From: Trypanosoma brucei gambiense DAL972
Taxonomy: Eukaryota > Euglenozoa > Kinetoplastea > Trypanosomatida > Trypanosomatidae
Reading direction: 5' to 3'
DNA length: 64,000 nt
NCBI RefSeq assembly: GCF_000210295.1
Contig: NC_026739.1
Location: forward strand, 406,262 to 470,261
A program made the position numbers and the translations under genes. The notes below the pieces were generated by a model that made no database searches, was not told the origin of the DNA, and saw only the letters and a program-made list of their open reading frames with translations. How positions within the stretch are numbered: position 1 is the stretch's first letter; each line of letters starts with the position of its first letter. Shown in pieces: positions 30,299-40,692 of the stretch.

Positions 30299-32218
30299 TC
30301 AGCGGCTGACAATGGGCAACTTCGTCGTCCTCGCGCAAGCATCACCGGCTATTCCCACTCCCTTCCTTCGACCCTTGCGCGGGTCACTAGTACGACTATC
30401 GAGAGGTGCCGTGCTGCTGCTGCATGAGATGGACAGACGTCGCCGAACGTTGCTCTGGCGGAAGCTGTTCATGCGGGGACGCCGGCCAGATTCGATGCCA
30501 AGAAGACTCCCACATCCCCTCATGCCAATCACGGCATGTCCTGAAGGAATGTGAGTGCTAAGCAGTGAAACGCGGCTCCGTTCAGCCCCATTAATGGGGC
30601 TTGTCGTCGCAGCTGCAACCTTGTTCGTAACACTTGCCACATCGATTTGCGAACACGCGCTTGCAAGTGAGCAATCCATCAGGCTACAACTTCGTACAGA
30701 GTCCGCCTTTCCCTTGCCCTTTATCCATGGGTGTCGCAGCAACTGTCGCGCCGTTAGACGCTCCTTCGGGTTGGTACGGGTACATTGACGAATGAACTCT
30801 TTGGCACCCTCGGGAAGGTGCTCTGGGATGTGCCTCTCGAGTTCACCTCGTAGAATAGCAAACATAACTGCCATACAGTTGTCTAGCTGCCAGAAAGGGG
30901 GATGACCGGTTAGCATCTCAAGTACGCAACAGCCCACGGACCAGATATCAGCCGTGTAGCTGTGCCCACTGCAGTTAATCACTTCAGGCGCCATAAAATT
31001 CGGCGTTCCAGCGACACTATTCGTTACTATAGTTGACTGCAAATCTTTGCTAGTACCGAAATCACCAACTTTCAAGACGCCATTCCCTGTTATAAACAAA
31101 TTGTCCCCCTTCAGATCGCGGTGCACGATGCGCCGCTTGTGAAGGTATGCTAAACCCTCTAGCAACTGTCGAGTATAGTTACGAGTCTCCTCCTCGCTCA
31201 GAGCCCCTTCGGTTTTAAGCTTGCTAGCGATGGTGCCACCACTAATGTACTCCATGTATATCAACAGCGCGCAGCACCCCTCGTCGCGTCGTGAAGAAAA
31301 GTACTTCACAATATGCTTGTGATTCAACTTGCGCATCACACGAATTTCCCGTTCCAGCGCGCATAGTTGCTTCTCTGTGTCCCTGTCAATATCTGAAGAT
31401 ACAATAATCTGCTTCACCGCAAGCTCTGCCCCTGTGTCCAGGTCAGTTGCACGAAATACATCGCCGAACATCCCACGACCGATACGTTCCTCTATCCGCA
31501 CATTGACGATCTTTCTACGTAGGGCAGTTTCTGTGGTGGTGGAGACACCCGGAGTTCGGAGAGCCGGAGAGGCACTTCGGTCTAACAGATTGATCGAGTT
31601 TCCGGTGACGTCTACAGCGGAAGTGCCAGTGACACCATTGAGTTGATTCGTGCTCGCCACACTGGCCCTCCCATCTCCAATGCACGTTGTGCTACACGTG
31701 GCCACACTTTCCATCTCAAGTACTTTTGTAAACTCAAGCGTGGAGGATAGTAACGATGCACTGCACGACGGGTCACCGCTTGTCGAATTCGACCTGCTAC
31801 AGCTTGCTTTGTCACCCTCCGGCGTGTTTTCCAATATTTGCGTTGGGACGTCCTTTGTCAATTCGCCTAACCACGAATCAAGTGCTTCTTGACTGGCTTC
31901 TAGCACTCCACTCGCCATTTCGCTCGCCACATCATCTACTTCCTCACTGAATGCCGTTACACTAGTGACTGCAGATAGTGTGTTACTCGGTGTTCGGTCC
32001 AGTTGTACGAGTTGGTTTGGTCTCTGAAGTGCCTTTACAGTCCGTACGATGGGGCGGGGGGTAACCGCACCGGTATGCAAACGACTTGTATAAACACCAG
32101 TACCCGCTAGACGAGCGTTCACCGATATCAAATCACGACGCCGCAGGGCCTCCGCGGCTAGTGGCCGATGGCCGTCCTCCGGTGGAGCACACGGGTGGCA
32201 ATTTTCCAAGAGGGACAT
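30299..32218 (-). CDS. STE11/MEKK-type serine/threonine kinase
   Basis: A 639-residue kinase with the catalytic domain at ~240-499. The glycine loop is GRGMFGDV (247-254), the ATP lysine sits in AVKQ (K269), the catalytic loop is HRDLKGDN (366-373), DFG is at 387-389 and the activation segment ends GTPNFMAPE (404-412). All catalytic residues are present, so it should be active. The closest group is STE/MAPKKK, from GTSKDL after DFG and GGTIASKL in the hinge region. The N-terminal ~235 residues are Ser/Thr-rich and probably regulatory; the C-terminal ~140 are basic and Ser-rich. The start is the ATG at 32216-32218. It is the last gene transcribed before the AT-rich block. Confidence 0.93.
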   Translation of the reverse strand: MSLLENCHPCAPPEDGHRPLAAEALRRRDLISVNARLAGTGVYTSRLHTGAVTPRPIVRTVKALQRPNQLVQLDRTPSNTLSAVTSVTAFSEEVDDVASEMASGVLEASQEALDSWLGELTKDVPTQILENTPEGDKASCSRSNSTSGDPSCSASLLSSTLEFTKVLEMESVATCSTTCIGDGRASVASTNQLNGVTGTSAVDVTGNSINLLDRSASPALRTPGVSTTTETALRRKIVNVRIEERIGRGMFGDVFRATDLDTGAELAVKQIIVSSDIDRDTEKQLCALEREIRVMRKLNHKHIVKYFSSRRDEGCCALLIYMEYISGGTIASKLKTEGALSEEETRNYTRQLLEGLAYLHKRRIVHRDLKGDNLFITGNGVLKVGDFGTSKDLQSTIVTNSVAGTPNFMAPEVINCSGHSYTADIWSVGCCVLEMLTGHPPFWQLDNCMAVMFAILRGELERHIPEHLPEGAKEFIRQCTRTNPKERLTARQLLRHPWIKGKGKADSVRSCSLMDCSLASACSQIDVASVTNKVAAATTSPINGAERSRVSLLSTHIPSGHAVIGMRGCGSLLGIESGRRPRMNSFRQSNVRRRLSISCSSSTAPLDSRTSDPRKGRRKGVGIAGDACARTTKLPIVSR

Positions 32219-32503
32219 GGTGTCCGTGGGAGCGTGCGTATATGTGGCACGCGAGGAGGAACGCTACAATTTACCCTCTACTAATTTCTTTTCCTTTTTT
32301 TCTTGAAACCTTTCTTTGTATGTTGGTGGCGAACCGAGACACACCAATGATCTCTTTCTTGACTTCTCTTCCTCCTGTGCGGATACCACCCACAAACGGT
32401 CCGGCTTTTGCGACTATTGAAGGGACAAAAAAGGAAAAAAAATGATGCTATGAATGTGGGTACGTTCGAAAAGAAAGATAGAAAAACAATCTTTACTGTT
32501 ACA

Positions 32504-32535
32504 AAATGAATACGTATACATATACGTATTCATTT
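32504..32535. repeat. 15-bp inverted repeat with 2-base spacer
   Basis: Arms 32504-32518 and 32521-32535 are exact reverse complements separated by CA, about 290 bases upstream of the kinase ATG. It is AT-rich and could extrude as a cruciform or fold as an RNA hairpin. Confidence 0.9.
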
Positions 32536-33100
32536 ATATATGTATACGGATATATATTCGTATATAAATGTGCTGCGTGAAGCAAATACAGGCGGAATTG
32601 TGCCTTGTTCATTGATGCGGGGGAACATAAACGGCACAGATGAAAAGAACAGAATTACAGAACATATGCAACAACGAAAAGAACGTGCATGTGGTGAAAT
32701 TTCCAAATGTTTAAACAGAACTTGACAAATTCTAAAGTACCAGTCACAACTCTTTAACAATCACAAGCATTTGCTACAATAATAACAGTTATAGAGCAAG
32801 CATGCAATAAATTTTGTAATCCCGCAGAACCCACCCGCCGTCACCGCACAAGTGCGGACTGTGCGCTCGCACAAGCCCCATACTCCACAATCCCACCATT
32901 CAAGACGAAAATTTTAAAAAGTACTGAATGCAAAAATCTGAAGAATAACAAAAAGAAAAGGAAAACAAAGCAAAGAAAAGCAAAGAAAAGAAAAGGTGAG
33001 AAAAAAAACATTAAGTAACAACCACAGTTTCGCTCACACTCTAACCCTCCCATGACACCCCAATTCCATCATATTCTCATAATATGTATGTTAGCATCAG

Positions 33101-33168
33101 CCCCCGTGGAGGCTTGCAGGCACACACGCATATGCCTACATGCCATCGATGTAGCACCACCACGGGGG
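33101..33168. other. Potential three-way-junction element
   Basis: A 9-bp outer stem (33101-33109 with 33160-33168) encloses two smaller hairpins, AGGCA/TGCCT and CTACAT/ATGTAG. This is compact structure for a 68-base stretch. No known RNA family signature is identified, and the transcribed strand would be minus. Confidence 0.4.
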
Positions 33169-33652
33169 GAGGAAGACGCATTCCTTCCTTCTATACACAA
33201 TGAGACCATGGAGCAAAAAGAAAAAAAACTGACGGTGACAAAACATCGCGAAGGGGGGTGGAAATATATATAACATCACATCATATTACTACGAGTAACA
33301 ATGGTAATAGATGACAGAAAACTAGGAAAACTTTCTCTGTTTTGATTGAAAAGTTAACGGTATGCAACAAAACGAGTGGTCATTCACCCATTGCTTTCGA
33401 TAAGAATACTAAAGACGAAAATATATATATATATATGAATAGTACACATTTGATGCACCGCCCCCTGCCAGCAAAATATTGCTAAGTATTTTGATGTTTC
33501 CGGGCACTAGGAAAAATGGCACGGACGTAAAGCACATAAAATGGAAAAGTGAAGCTCAAGAATCAAAGAAAACAAGGACAGAAAAAGAAGCGCCGGGACA
33601 CTCCGCAGCACCGATGAGAACTCTCACGCCACTGCGAAGATGAGAGTGGGCA

Positions 33653-34837
33653 TTACAAGACGATTACCCGCTCTTCCCTACATACACCACCCTTCACAGC
33701 CGACTCCTTCGCAGCGCGCGTGAAGTCAGGTGGGCCACAAATAACGACAGTTACTGCGGACCCAAACTGACTGAGAATTTTATGGTCCAGGCGAGCGTAA
33801 CTAATAAGGTCTGCCCCGGGTACATTCACCTCACCTGAGGATCGCGTGAAAATGCAGCACAGCTTAAGCACTTTGCGCAACCGAGGTGCACTTTCACCAC
33901 TAGCAACACCATTGTCATCCCGCAGGGAGCCGTACTGCTTGGCTAATTCTGTGATTTCGTCACGGATCACCAGACGGCGTAGATCCCGGGTACTAACCAC
34001 TAGCGTTGCAGAGGCGATTTGCTTCTCCAAGAGGTTCTTCACCGCGGCGAAGATGGGAACAATTCCAATGCCTCCCGCAATAAAAGTTACATGTCTCATC
34101 TCCTCAGGTGTCTTGTGCAGTTCGTCATCGTCTTCAACAACCCACGAAGGGGCAAACGGGCCTTCATACTCAATTTCATTGCCGGGCTGCAGGGAGCACA
34201 CGTGGCTTGAAACTCCATGGTTCAAGCTGCGTTTGGAAATAATCATAAAACTAGTTTCTGTCACCGAAGCAACGGTATAGTTACCACTCATGTCACACGC
34301 GCCAGACGGGTGAGGGAGCTTTAGCCGTACATAACTACCTGGTGAATGCTGCAGTCCCAGAGGAAAGGCAATTGTAATGCGCACAACATCATCCAAGAGC
34401 ATCTCAGTCCCCAGGACGGTGGCACGAACAAACCCCGGTGTCACCTCCCTATCTTTCCTGACTAACGTCGGGGCGATACGTGGACCTGCTGAACGAAGAC
34501 GACCAATACAGTACGTTGCAAGTTGCGCTTTAGTGCTGGGCCGGTGAATTCTGTCGAATACATCTCCAACCTCTTTGCCCACATTTTGGGAAAGAACCGA
34601 TATACCACCCGGGTGAGTGGGAGCGAAGTCGGTCACATCGTACACGCTACCATGAATTATTAGCACTAGCCGTTTCTTTTTATCAAGTAACGCCTGAACG
34701 TCACCATCTTCCAGTAGCTGTTCGCCCAGGGTTGGATCCGACAACCCCACATCTTTCCCCTGGCAACCATCATCGCCACCAGTGGTCGCCGCTTGTCCCC
34801 GTGCATTCGATGCCGCCACACTGGGCAAACATCCCAT
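33653..34837 (-). CDS. Cytochrome b5 / b5-reductase fusion, predicted acylated
   Basis: A 394-residue two-domain electron-transfer protein. It starts MGCLPS, a good N-myristoylation site at Gly2 with Cys3 available for palmitoylation, so membrane attachment is likely. A cytochrome b5 domain (~35-115) has the heme ligand motif HPGG at 75-78 and a second His at ~98 (DRIHRPS). The ferredoxin-NADP reductase-like half (~120-394) has the nicotinamide-binding GGIGIVP (255-261) and the CGPP motif (367-370). The usual FAD-binding RxYT reads GNYT, so the arginine is replaced. The order of domains resembles Ncb5or but without its CS domain. The likely role is NAD(P)H-dependent reduction of a membrane substrate such as a desaturase, by inference. 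The start is the ATG at 34835-34837. Confidence 0.9.
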   Translation of the reverse strand: MGCLPSVAASNARGQAATTGGDDGCQGKDVGLSDPTLGEQLLEDGDVQALLDKKKRLVLIIHGSVYDVTDFAPTHPGGISVLSQNVGKEVGDVFDRIHRPSTKAQLATYCIGRLRSAGPRIAPTLVRKDREVTPGFVRATVLGTEMLLDDVVRITIAFPLGLQHSPGSYVRLKLPHPSGACDMSGNYTVASVTETSFMIISKRSLNHGVSSHVCSLQPGNEIEYEGPFAPSWVVEDDDELHKTPEEMRHVTFIAGGIGIVPIFAAVKNLLEKQIASATLVVSTRDLRRLVIRDEITELAKQYGSLRDDNGVASGESAPRLRKVLKLCCIFTRSSGEVNVPGADLISYARLDHKILSQFGSAVTVVICGPPDFTRAAKESAVKGGVCREERVIVL

Positions 34838-35780
34838 TGGCTAAGTCTAACACCCTTTTTTTTTTCTAATATATAAGTATAAAAGTTTATATGTATCGTT
34901 TCCAGTTCCACCCTTTGCCTTCTATTTTTTTTTTGCTTCCCTTCGGCGTATCCCCCTACCGTTTGACTTTCCCCTCTGTTCTGGTGAGATAGGAGTTTAG
35001 TCTTCTGAGTTCGGTGGCGCCTCAGCACCTACACCCGGGGTAAACACGGCAGTTACGCCACGCTCGGTTGGAAAAAAAAAGAAAAAATAAGGGTGGGGAA
35101 AACAAACGAATAACCAAGCTGATAAAGCTGACCATGCGGAGCGATGAGGAGAGTTAAAAAACAAAAAAATGGACTTTAACAACAGGAAAAGAACAAATCA
35201 TATGGAAAGAAAGGAATAGAAGGGGGAATTTCCACTTTAGCTCTGCTGTGAAGTATCATATTTGGCTCTCTTCAGTGGAGCGAAGGAAAATAAAAGGGGG
35301 AAAAGAGGGAGGGTGGGGAATCAGCTGAAGAACGCAACGTTTAAATAGCTTTTCTCTTTTCACGAACATATCAGAGATACTGGAGAGTTATTTTTTCTAC
35401 ATCATGAAACGGGTAACCCAAATGAAAGGAGATTCAAAAAAAACAAGCAGGAGAAGGCCCTTCGCCCCTGTCGGTTGTCGTCGCCTTTCCTCGGGCTTTC
35501 GTTAAGCCATGAAACCGTAAGTGGGGCCTGCAAAGCCGCACGATAGATGCTACGATAACGAAAACATCTGCTGCTACCACCACTCTTATGACAGTCACTA
35601 CTGCAGTGAGAAAAGAAGAGCGAAAAGAAAACTGCGGGAGCAAGTGTGGGGCTCCGAGAACAACGAAGTCAACTCAAAGAAACCAAATTTCCACCAAGTG
35701 CTACTTAAATAAGAATTACGACTTACGTTTATTATACTTGATGAGAAGGGGAGGTAAATAACACGTATATAAACCAGCTG
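34838..35780. other. Intergenic spacer
   Basis: About 940 bases with no supportable gene. It has several A/T runs, for example T11 near 34855-34865 and T9 near 34926-34934, and purine-rich stretches. Confidence 0.5.
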
Positions 35781-36422
35781 TTACTTTTTACCCTTCTTCC
35801 TGAGCGACACCTTGTCGAACTTGCCGTTTGAGGCGGTTGCCAGATGCTTTGCGGCAGCGGTGAGGTGCTTCACCTCTTCCTGTGCGCGAGAAATGTGTTC
35901 CGAGCGGCGCTTATTGTGTTCCTCTTTCTTCTTTTGTTTCTCAAGTCTCTCCTTCTTCACCCTACGTTCGTCCAAGAATGGATCGCCACCCTCCTCCTGC
36001 GGGACGTAGTTGGGCCCCACCTCTCTTAACCAGTCGTACTTTTCCTTCTCCTCACGGGCGCGTTTGCCCCACTTGTCCTTCCACACCTGACGCTCCTCAT
36101 CAAAGACACGGTTCGTCTTCTTACGGTTGAGTGCAATTCCCTTTTTCATGGCGAACTTTTCCCATGCTGTGGGCGGTTTCGGCTTTGGTGGTGCCTTCTC
36201 ACGAGGGAGTTGCATAACGGGCTGTGGAAGTTTCAGCAGAGTCGTAGATCCGTCAAACTTTCCTCTCTTTGTTGCCGTCGGTAACTCACAACACTCCTTC
36301 AGAAGTACCTTCATGGCTTCAAGGGTGGAGTGGTGGAGGTCTCCCTCGCTCCGCTGCGGTCCACTAATCAGAGAGCTGTTCGTCACGCAAAGAAGCCCCA
36401 GATCCATGTGATACTCACTCAT
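35781..36422 (-). CDS. RRS1: Ribosome biogenesis regulator RRS1
   Basis: A 213-residue homologue of Rrs1, which acts with Rpf2 to load the 5S RNP onto pre-60S particles in the nucleolus. Characteristic features are the N-terminal MDLGLLCVTNSS block, KPPTAWEKFAMKKGIA near 82-97, and WKDKWGKRAREEKEKYDWL followed by DPFLDERRVKKER. The C-terminus is a highly basic nucleolar-type tail. Length fits the conserved core of the family. The start is the ATG at 36420-36422, and HisRS is its immediate upstream neighbour with a ~330-base spacer. Confidence 0.95.
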   Translation of the reverse strand: MSEYHMDLGLLCVTNSSLISGPQRSEGDLHHSTLEAMKVLLKECCELPTATKRGKFDGSTTLLKLPQPVMQLPREKAPPKPKPPTAWEKFAMKKGIALNRKKTNRVFDEERQVWKDKWGKRAREEKEKYDWLREVGPNYVPQEEGGDPFLDERRVKKERLEKQKKKEEHNKRRSEHISRAQEEVKHLTAAAKHLATASNGKFDKVSLRKKGKK

Positions 36423-36749
36423 CTTCGGTCCTGTTAACCTACGTGAGTGCCCTACAAACAGGGGGTACGAGGGATAAAAGTGAATAGAAGTATAAGATGA
36501 AAATAGATTCTGTAGGCTGCGGCTCTAACTCAGCATATAGACTCATCTTTTGTTCTTCATTAGTGCTGTGAGTTGAACCGAACAAAGAGTTGTCCTCCGC
36601 TTCAACGTGCCATCCCCCCCCCCACAGAACACCAAGGGTTGATATAAATTAAAGCCACAACCCTTGGATACTCCATTATGTGGCAACACTCATAGAACAT
36701 TGAAAATACTTAATCAGTGCCGAATCGTATACTCCATTGTTCACCGACA
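36423..36749. other. Intergenic spacer with C10 tract
   Basis: Short spacer between HisRS and RRS1. A C10 run lies at 36614-36623, which is a G run on the transcribed strand. No gene seen. Confidence 0.55.
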
Positions 36750-38183
36750 CTACACGATTTTATCAACTGGAAGAACGATGCCACGCTCGTTGGCTCCCTC
36801 CTCCCTTCCCGCCCCTTCGCGCAACATTTTAACCCGAACCTCACCCCGGGCCCACTCGTCAGGGGCCACCAAGACGGCACGCAGGGCTCCTATGCGGTCC
36901 GCGTAATTAAATGCTTGGACAACCTTTTTCTTATCGAAAACGATATCGGCGCTTCGACCGGCGTCGCGCAACCGACGAAGGATGCTGAGGGCATGCGGCC
37001 GCATGGTCTCGTCGAAGGGAATCACAAGGTCGTCCACCACATGGTGTAATTCTGGCAACAGTTTCTTCTCATTCAGAAGTTCAACAATAACGCAATCACC
37101 AAAGCCAAAGCCCACACAAGGCACCGCCGTCGGACTCCCGTACGTTGTCAGTAAGTTATCGTAACGACCACCACCACACAGTGCACGAAAATTTCCATCG
37201 CGGTCAAAGCCCTCGAATACTATTCCAGTATAATAGGCAAGACCACGAACAACGCTAGCGTCGAAAATGACCCAGTCGCCAAAACCGTAAGCTTCGATCT
37301 GTGTAATAAAGTCTCTCAGTTCCCTCACTGCCTCATGCTCCTCACCGATGCGTTGCGCGATTTCATCAATGGTCTTAAGACTAAGAGTTGACGTAATGGC
37401 ATCAACCACGTTGCTTTCAAGTCCAATGGCGGCGAGCTGTGCAACAACTTCCTCCCGCGGTAGTTTCTCCATCTTGTCGACGATAACACACACAGGAGCG
37501 AACTTGTCGGCTGATACGCCGGCTTGCTCCACCACCGTCTGTAATATCTTGCGCGAGTTGATCTTCACACCAACATCTTTAGAGGACAATCCCAAACTTT
37601 GCATAGCTGTACATGCAGCACACACCAACTCCACCTCTGACGAAACCGATTTGACACCTATAATGTCCATGTTCCACTGATAGTGTTCCCGACGACGCCC
37701 ACGAGTAATTGCCTCATACCGCCAGCATTGAGGAATGGAGTACCACTTCGCTGGTAACAACAGGGACCGACCCTTAGCAAGCAGTTGTCGTGCAAGTGAT
37801 GGTGTCATCTCGGGGCGCAGAGCCACACGATGACCACCTTTCGTTATAAAGTTAAACATTTGCTCTGTAATCTCTTCGCCAGCTTTGCGGATGTACAGTT
37901 CCTCTGATTCCAAGACAGGCGAATCGTATTCCTCAAAACCAAACTTTCTCGCTGTGCTGTGGAATACATCAAAGAGATACTTGCGCAGACGCATTGTTTC
38001 AGGGGGGAAGTCCCGACAGCCTTGCACCGGCTCTGTCTCCACCATGTTCATTTGGCTCTTCTTCTTTGATTTCTTAGAAAGCGACCCGCCATCAGGTGTA
38101 ATCAGCGCTTCCTTCTCCGCTATCAGACGCCTTAATTGATCAATTTCCGCAAGCAGGGCGGCGTTATCTACTGTCTTTGCCAT
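36750..38183 (-). CDS. HisRS: Histidyl-tRNA synthetase
   Basis: A 477-residue class II aminoacyl-tRNA synthetase that charges tRNA-His. Class II motif 2 is represented by [20 protein letters not shown] (~151-170). The histidine-binding HisA motif is LAYYTG at 315-320, with GGGRYDNL at 337-344 following. [12 protein letters not shown] (~121-132) lies in the active-site region. The C-terminal anticodon-binding domain spans ~385-470. An N-terminal helix (~6-28) and a Lys-rich linker (SKKSKKKSQ) precede the catalytic core, as in eukaryotic-type enzymes. No mitochondrial presequence is obvious, which fits a cytosolic enzyme. The start is the ATG at 38181-38183. Confidence 0.97.
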   Translation of the reverse strand: MAKTVDNAALLAEIDQLRRLIAEKEALITPDGGSLSKKSKKKSQMNMVETEPVQGCRDFPPETMRLRKYLFDVFHSTARKFGFEEYDSPVLESEELYIRKAGEEITEQMFNFITKGGHRVALRPEMTPSLARQLLAKGRSLLLPAKWYSIPQCWRYEAITRGRRREHYQWNMDIIGVKSVSSEVELVCAACTAMQSLGLSSKDVGVKINSRKILQTVVEQAGVSADKFAPVCVIVDKMEKLPREEVVAQLAAIGLESNVVDAITSTLSLKTIDEIAQRIGEEHEAVRELRDFITQIEAYGFGDWVIFDASVVRGLAYYTGIVFEGFDRDGNFRALCGGGRYDNLLTTYGSPTAVPCVGFGFGDCVIVELLNEKKLLPELHHVVDDLVIPFDETMRPHALSILRRLRDAGRSADIVFDKKKVVQAFNYADRIGALRAVLVAPDEWARGEVRVKMLREGAGREEGANERGIVLPVDKIV

Positions 38184-39536
38184 TCCACAACGTAATGATC
38201 TGAATACACGCGTTGCTTTAAAAAAAAAAAAAAAACTCCTTACCCACCAAAAGTTATATGCTTAATCTCAAAGAAGGAAAATGATAAAGCATCAAAAGAA
38301 CAATTCGCTAGAAAAATAACAGAAAGGGAAGCAAAACAATTTGGTGAAGGACACGTGGAAGCAGCAATGAACCGCTGGCATGTCCTTGTGGGGAAAGGAG
38401 AGTATTACTCAACAACCCTGGGGTGCGTATGCGCCGACATTAGTCGCCGCAGGCACACAACGCCATGATCATCCGGGAAAGGTTGGCGATCCAACCAACG
38501 ATATTCCATAACGTGAACATAATAGTGATGCGTTTGTTTTTTTTCGGTGGACACAACCTCATATAATTGACCAAGTATCACGGGTACATTCCTGACATAG
38601 AATCACCACAAAACACTCATTAACCAAAAAAAGCGGCTAGCGATACATCGGAGACCATAACCTGTATGTGTCACCAACCGCCCCCAGTGCCGCTAACAGT
38701 CCGCTGACCCGTGGTAAGAGACCAACAAATACAGGAGAATACCTTAATACCGTGCTCTGATCTCATTACTCTGCAATGCCGGGGGTACACTACGCGTATG
38801 TGTATCACGCGCAGGTGCGGCAGCCCGCCGACTCTTGGCTTTCCCCCTCTGTAATACGGGGCACCGGCCTCGGACGTGCCAATGAGGAGGATGGCAATGG
38901 TGGGGAACAACTTCACCCTCCATCCGCCGCGAACACTTGTGCCTCAACTGCGCTCCCAGAGTCCCGACTCACGGGCGGTGAAGATCAGTTTGAGTATGTC
39001 TTGTTCACAAAGATAAAGCGCCCCGGACTAAACACAACTACCAATATACTCGTAAAACTTACCTGATTCCCAATAACCACATGACAAAATTTACGCGTCA
39101 CCCACAGTGGCGAGGAGCTTATGGTAAACATGCATATTTATTTGGGGGAACGCTCCAGGTGAACCCCAAGTTGTTTCAAACAACAGTGCCACACTGTGTA
39201 AAGAAATTGCACGCTCAAACGTCAACCATACTGCCCTAATGCAGCAACCACCTGAAGAGCACCCGACGAAACATCAAACGAACCAGGTGCACGCGGGCAG
39301 TCATTTCCACCTTTCCCACCAAAATCTCACTCACATCCGCGGGATCCGGTTCTAGTTGAACAAAGAGATTATTCTTTCCAACATCATTGCTGTGAGTTAT
39401 CTGGAACCCCAGAACCGAACATGAACTTAGAAACGCCAACGAATTGCTCCTTGAGAGGCCCCCCAAACACATTAAAAGGGAATCTAGTGGGGCTGTGACA
39501 ATGCCTTCCTCAGCCACCCATGCATGCGTACGCGCC
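38184..39536. other. 1.35-kb spacer carrying dispersed repeat copy 1
   Basis: Unusually long spacer inside the array. It begins with an A15 run (38221-38235) and contains the 236-bp repeat (38667-38902). A small minus-strand frame (39236-39472, 78 codons from ATG) is reported only as a candidate. Confidence 0.6.
38667..38902 (+). repeat. 236-bp dispersed repeat, copy 1
   Basis: This segment is the reverse complement of 52865-53100 with no gaps and only one difference seen by eye (near 38707, C versus G). Similarity stops abruptly at both ends. No target-site duplication, poly(A) tail or coding capacity of its own is visible. A RIME/ingi-type retroposon fragment is possible but unproven. Confidence 0.9.
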
Positions 39537-40103
39537 TTACCATGGGTCCGTCCGCCTCTCTTCACGGGTTATGGCAATATCCGGATCCCGAAGAACCCAG
39601 TGGCCGCGGTGCTGTGCAGGCACCTTCAAAGCCCTCTCACGGAGTGGGGTGGAAGGATCCGGTTTGGGGGGGTTAGGAAGCTCCGATGGCAGCACTGTTT
39701 CCTCCCGTTCGTCTAAAAAGAAAGGATCAAGACGAGCAGCTACCGGCGCTTTGAAAACCCCATGTTGACGGCCAGCACTGGGCTGCATAGTTTGCTTCCC
39801 TATTATCATATCTAACTGCCGCATGAGCGGGTCGTCGTAAAGTTGGAAATATGATAATGCACCATGCAGCTTCTTTGTGTACAACTTGGCGACTTTAAGC
39901 GAAGAAGACATAGTAAAGCACGCGCGGAAAGCTTCCAACTCTCTAAGGAACTCCCCCTCAATGTCGCTGCACGCTTTGGTGTTCTTGTCCGCCGCAGCGT
40001 TCTTATGGGCCAAATGAAGCTTTATTAGTTGAAGGGCCCCATCCAAAAAAGGGCCAGGGTTGTGGAGAGAGTTAGAACGAAGGGACCGCGACAACCGCCA
40101 CAT
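39537..40103 (-). CDS. Conserved-looking orphan, possibly mitochondrial
   Basis: A 188-residue protein that I do not recognise. The N-terminus (MWRLSRSLRSNSLHNPG) is basic, Ser-rich and lacks acids, like a mitochondrial presequence. The middle is helical (LIKLHLAHKNAAADK; LRELEAFRACF; KVAKLYTKKLHGAL). The C-terminus is Pro/Arg-rich and ends RTDPW. Small proteins of this style are frequent among kinetoplastid mitoribosomal subunits, so that is a reasonable guess, not a call. The start is the ATG at 40101-40103. Confidence 0.75.
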   Translation of the reverse strand: MWRLSRSLRSNSLHNPGPFLDGALQLIKLHLAHKNAAADKNTKACSDIEGEFLRELEAFRACFTMSSSLKVAKLYTKKLHGALSYFQLYDDPLMRQLDMIIGKQTMQPSAGRQHGVFKAPVAARLDPFFLDEREETVLPSELPNPPKPDPSTPLRERALKVPAQHRGHWVLRDPDIAITREERRTDPW

Positions 40104-40692
40104 TCGACCCCAATTGGTGGAAACGCAGGCACCAGCTCCCCACAGTTCTGCGATCCTACGATAGTACGCCTACTACATTGAGTGAAAATCAAAGGGGATG
40201 AACAGGGGGGAAAGGTCAAAGTATGCATCCGTTGATCTGTAACCGGCAAGTCGATCCCTTGCCAACCTAATGCACCGTGTACAACTAGGAAAAAGAGGGT
40301 GTATTGTCTATTATCAACAACCTACCGAGCACGCGCAATCAACCCGTAAAACAACAACTCGCCAACCCATTAGTTCTCACCCTTCACTTCACACTCATAT
40401 GGGCAGACTCGCGAAGAAAAGAGGCACCTGAACACGGCACGGAGCCAAACCCATCTGTAACAGCGCCCTGTCCCTACATCAACGGACCCTGCCGGGTTAA
40501 ACCGGCAACACAGAAGACAGGAAGGGGTCGAGCAGATGAAACACAGTGCCAGAACGATAAAAAAAAAATGGTATTAGGGTCCTTTCTTTGACGGAAACCC
40601 TATCACCGAAGGATTAAGGAAAAACTCGGAGAAAAGAGAGGGATAGATGACCCCAAACTGCTGGGCGACAGCGAAGGTGTGAGTACCCCTCC
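40104..40692. other. Intergenic spacer
   Basis: No supportable gene. An A9 run lies at 40560-40568; otherwise ordinary. Confidence 0.5.

Larger units (their letters stand above)
32219..33652. other. 1.4-kb spacer with inverted repeats
   Basis: No supportable gene. It contains a near-perfect palindrome (32504-32535), GAAAA/GCAAA purine arrays (about 32960-32997), a multi-stem element (33101-33168) and a TA run near 33420-33437. Confidence 0.6.

Noticed and set aside
38667..38902. Firm RIME/ingi assignment of the 236-bp repeat
   Set aside because: No poly(A) tail, target-site duplication or reverse transcriptase similarity can be seen, and I cannot run a search.
38776..39066. 96-codon plus-strand frame as a gene
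   Set aside because: It is antisense to the array, and its N-terminal part is the translated repeat.
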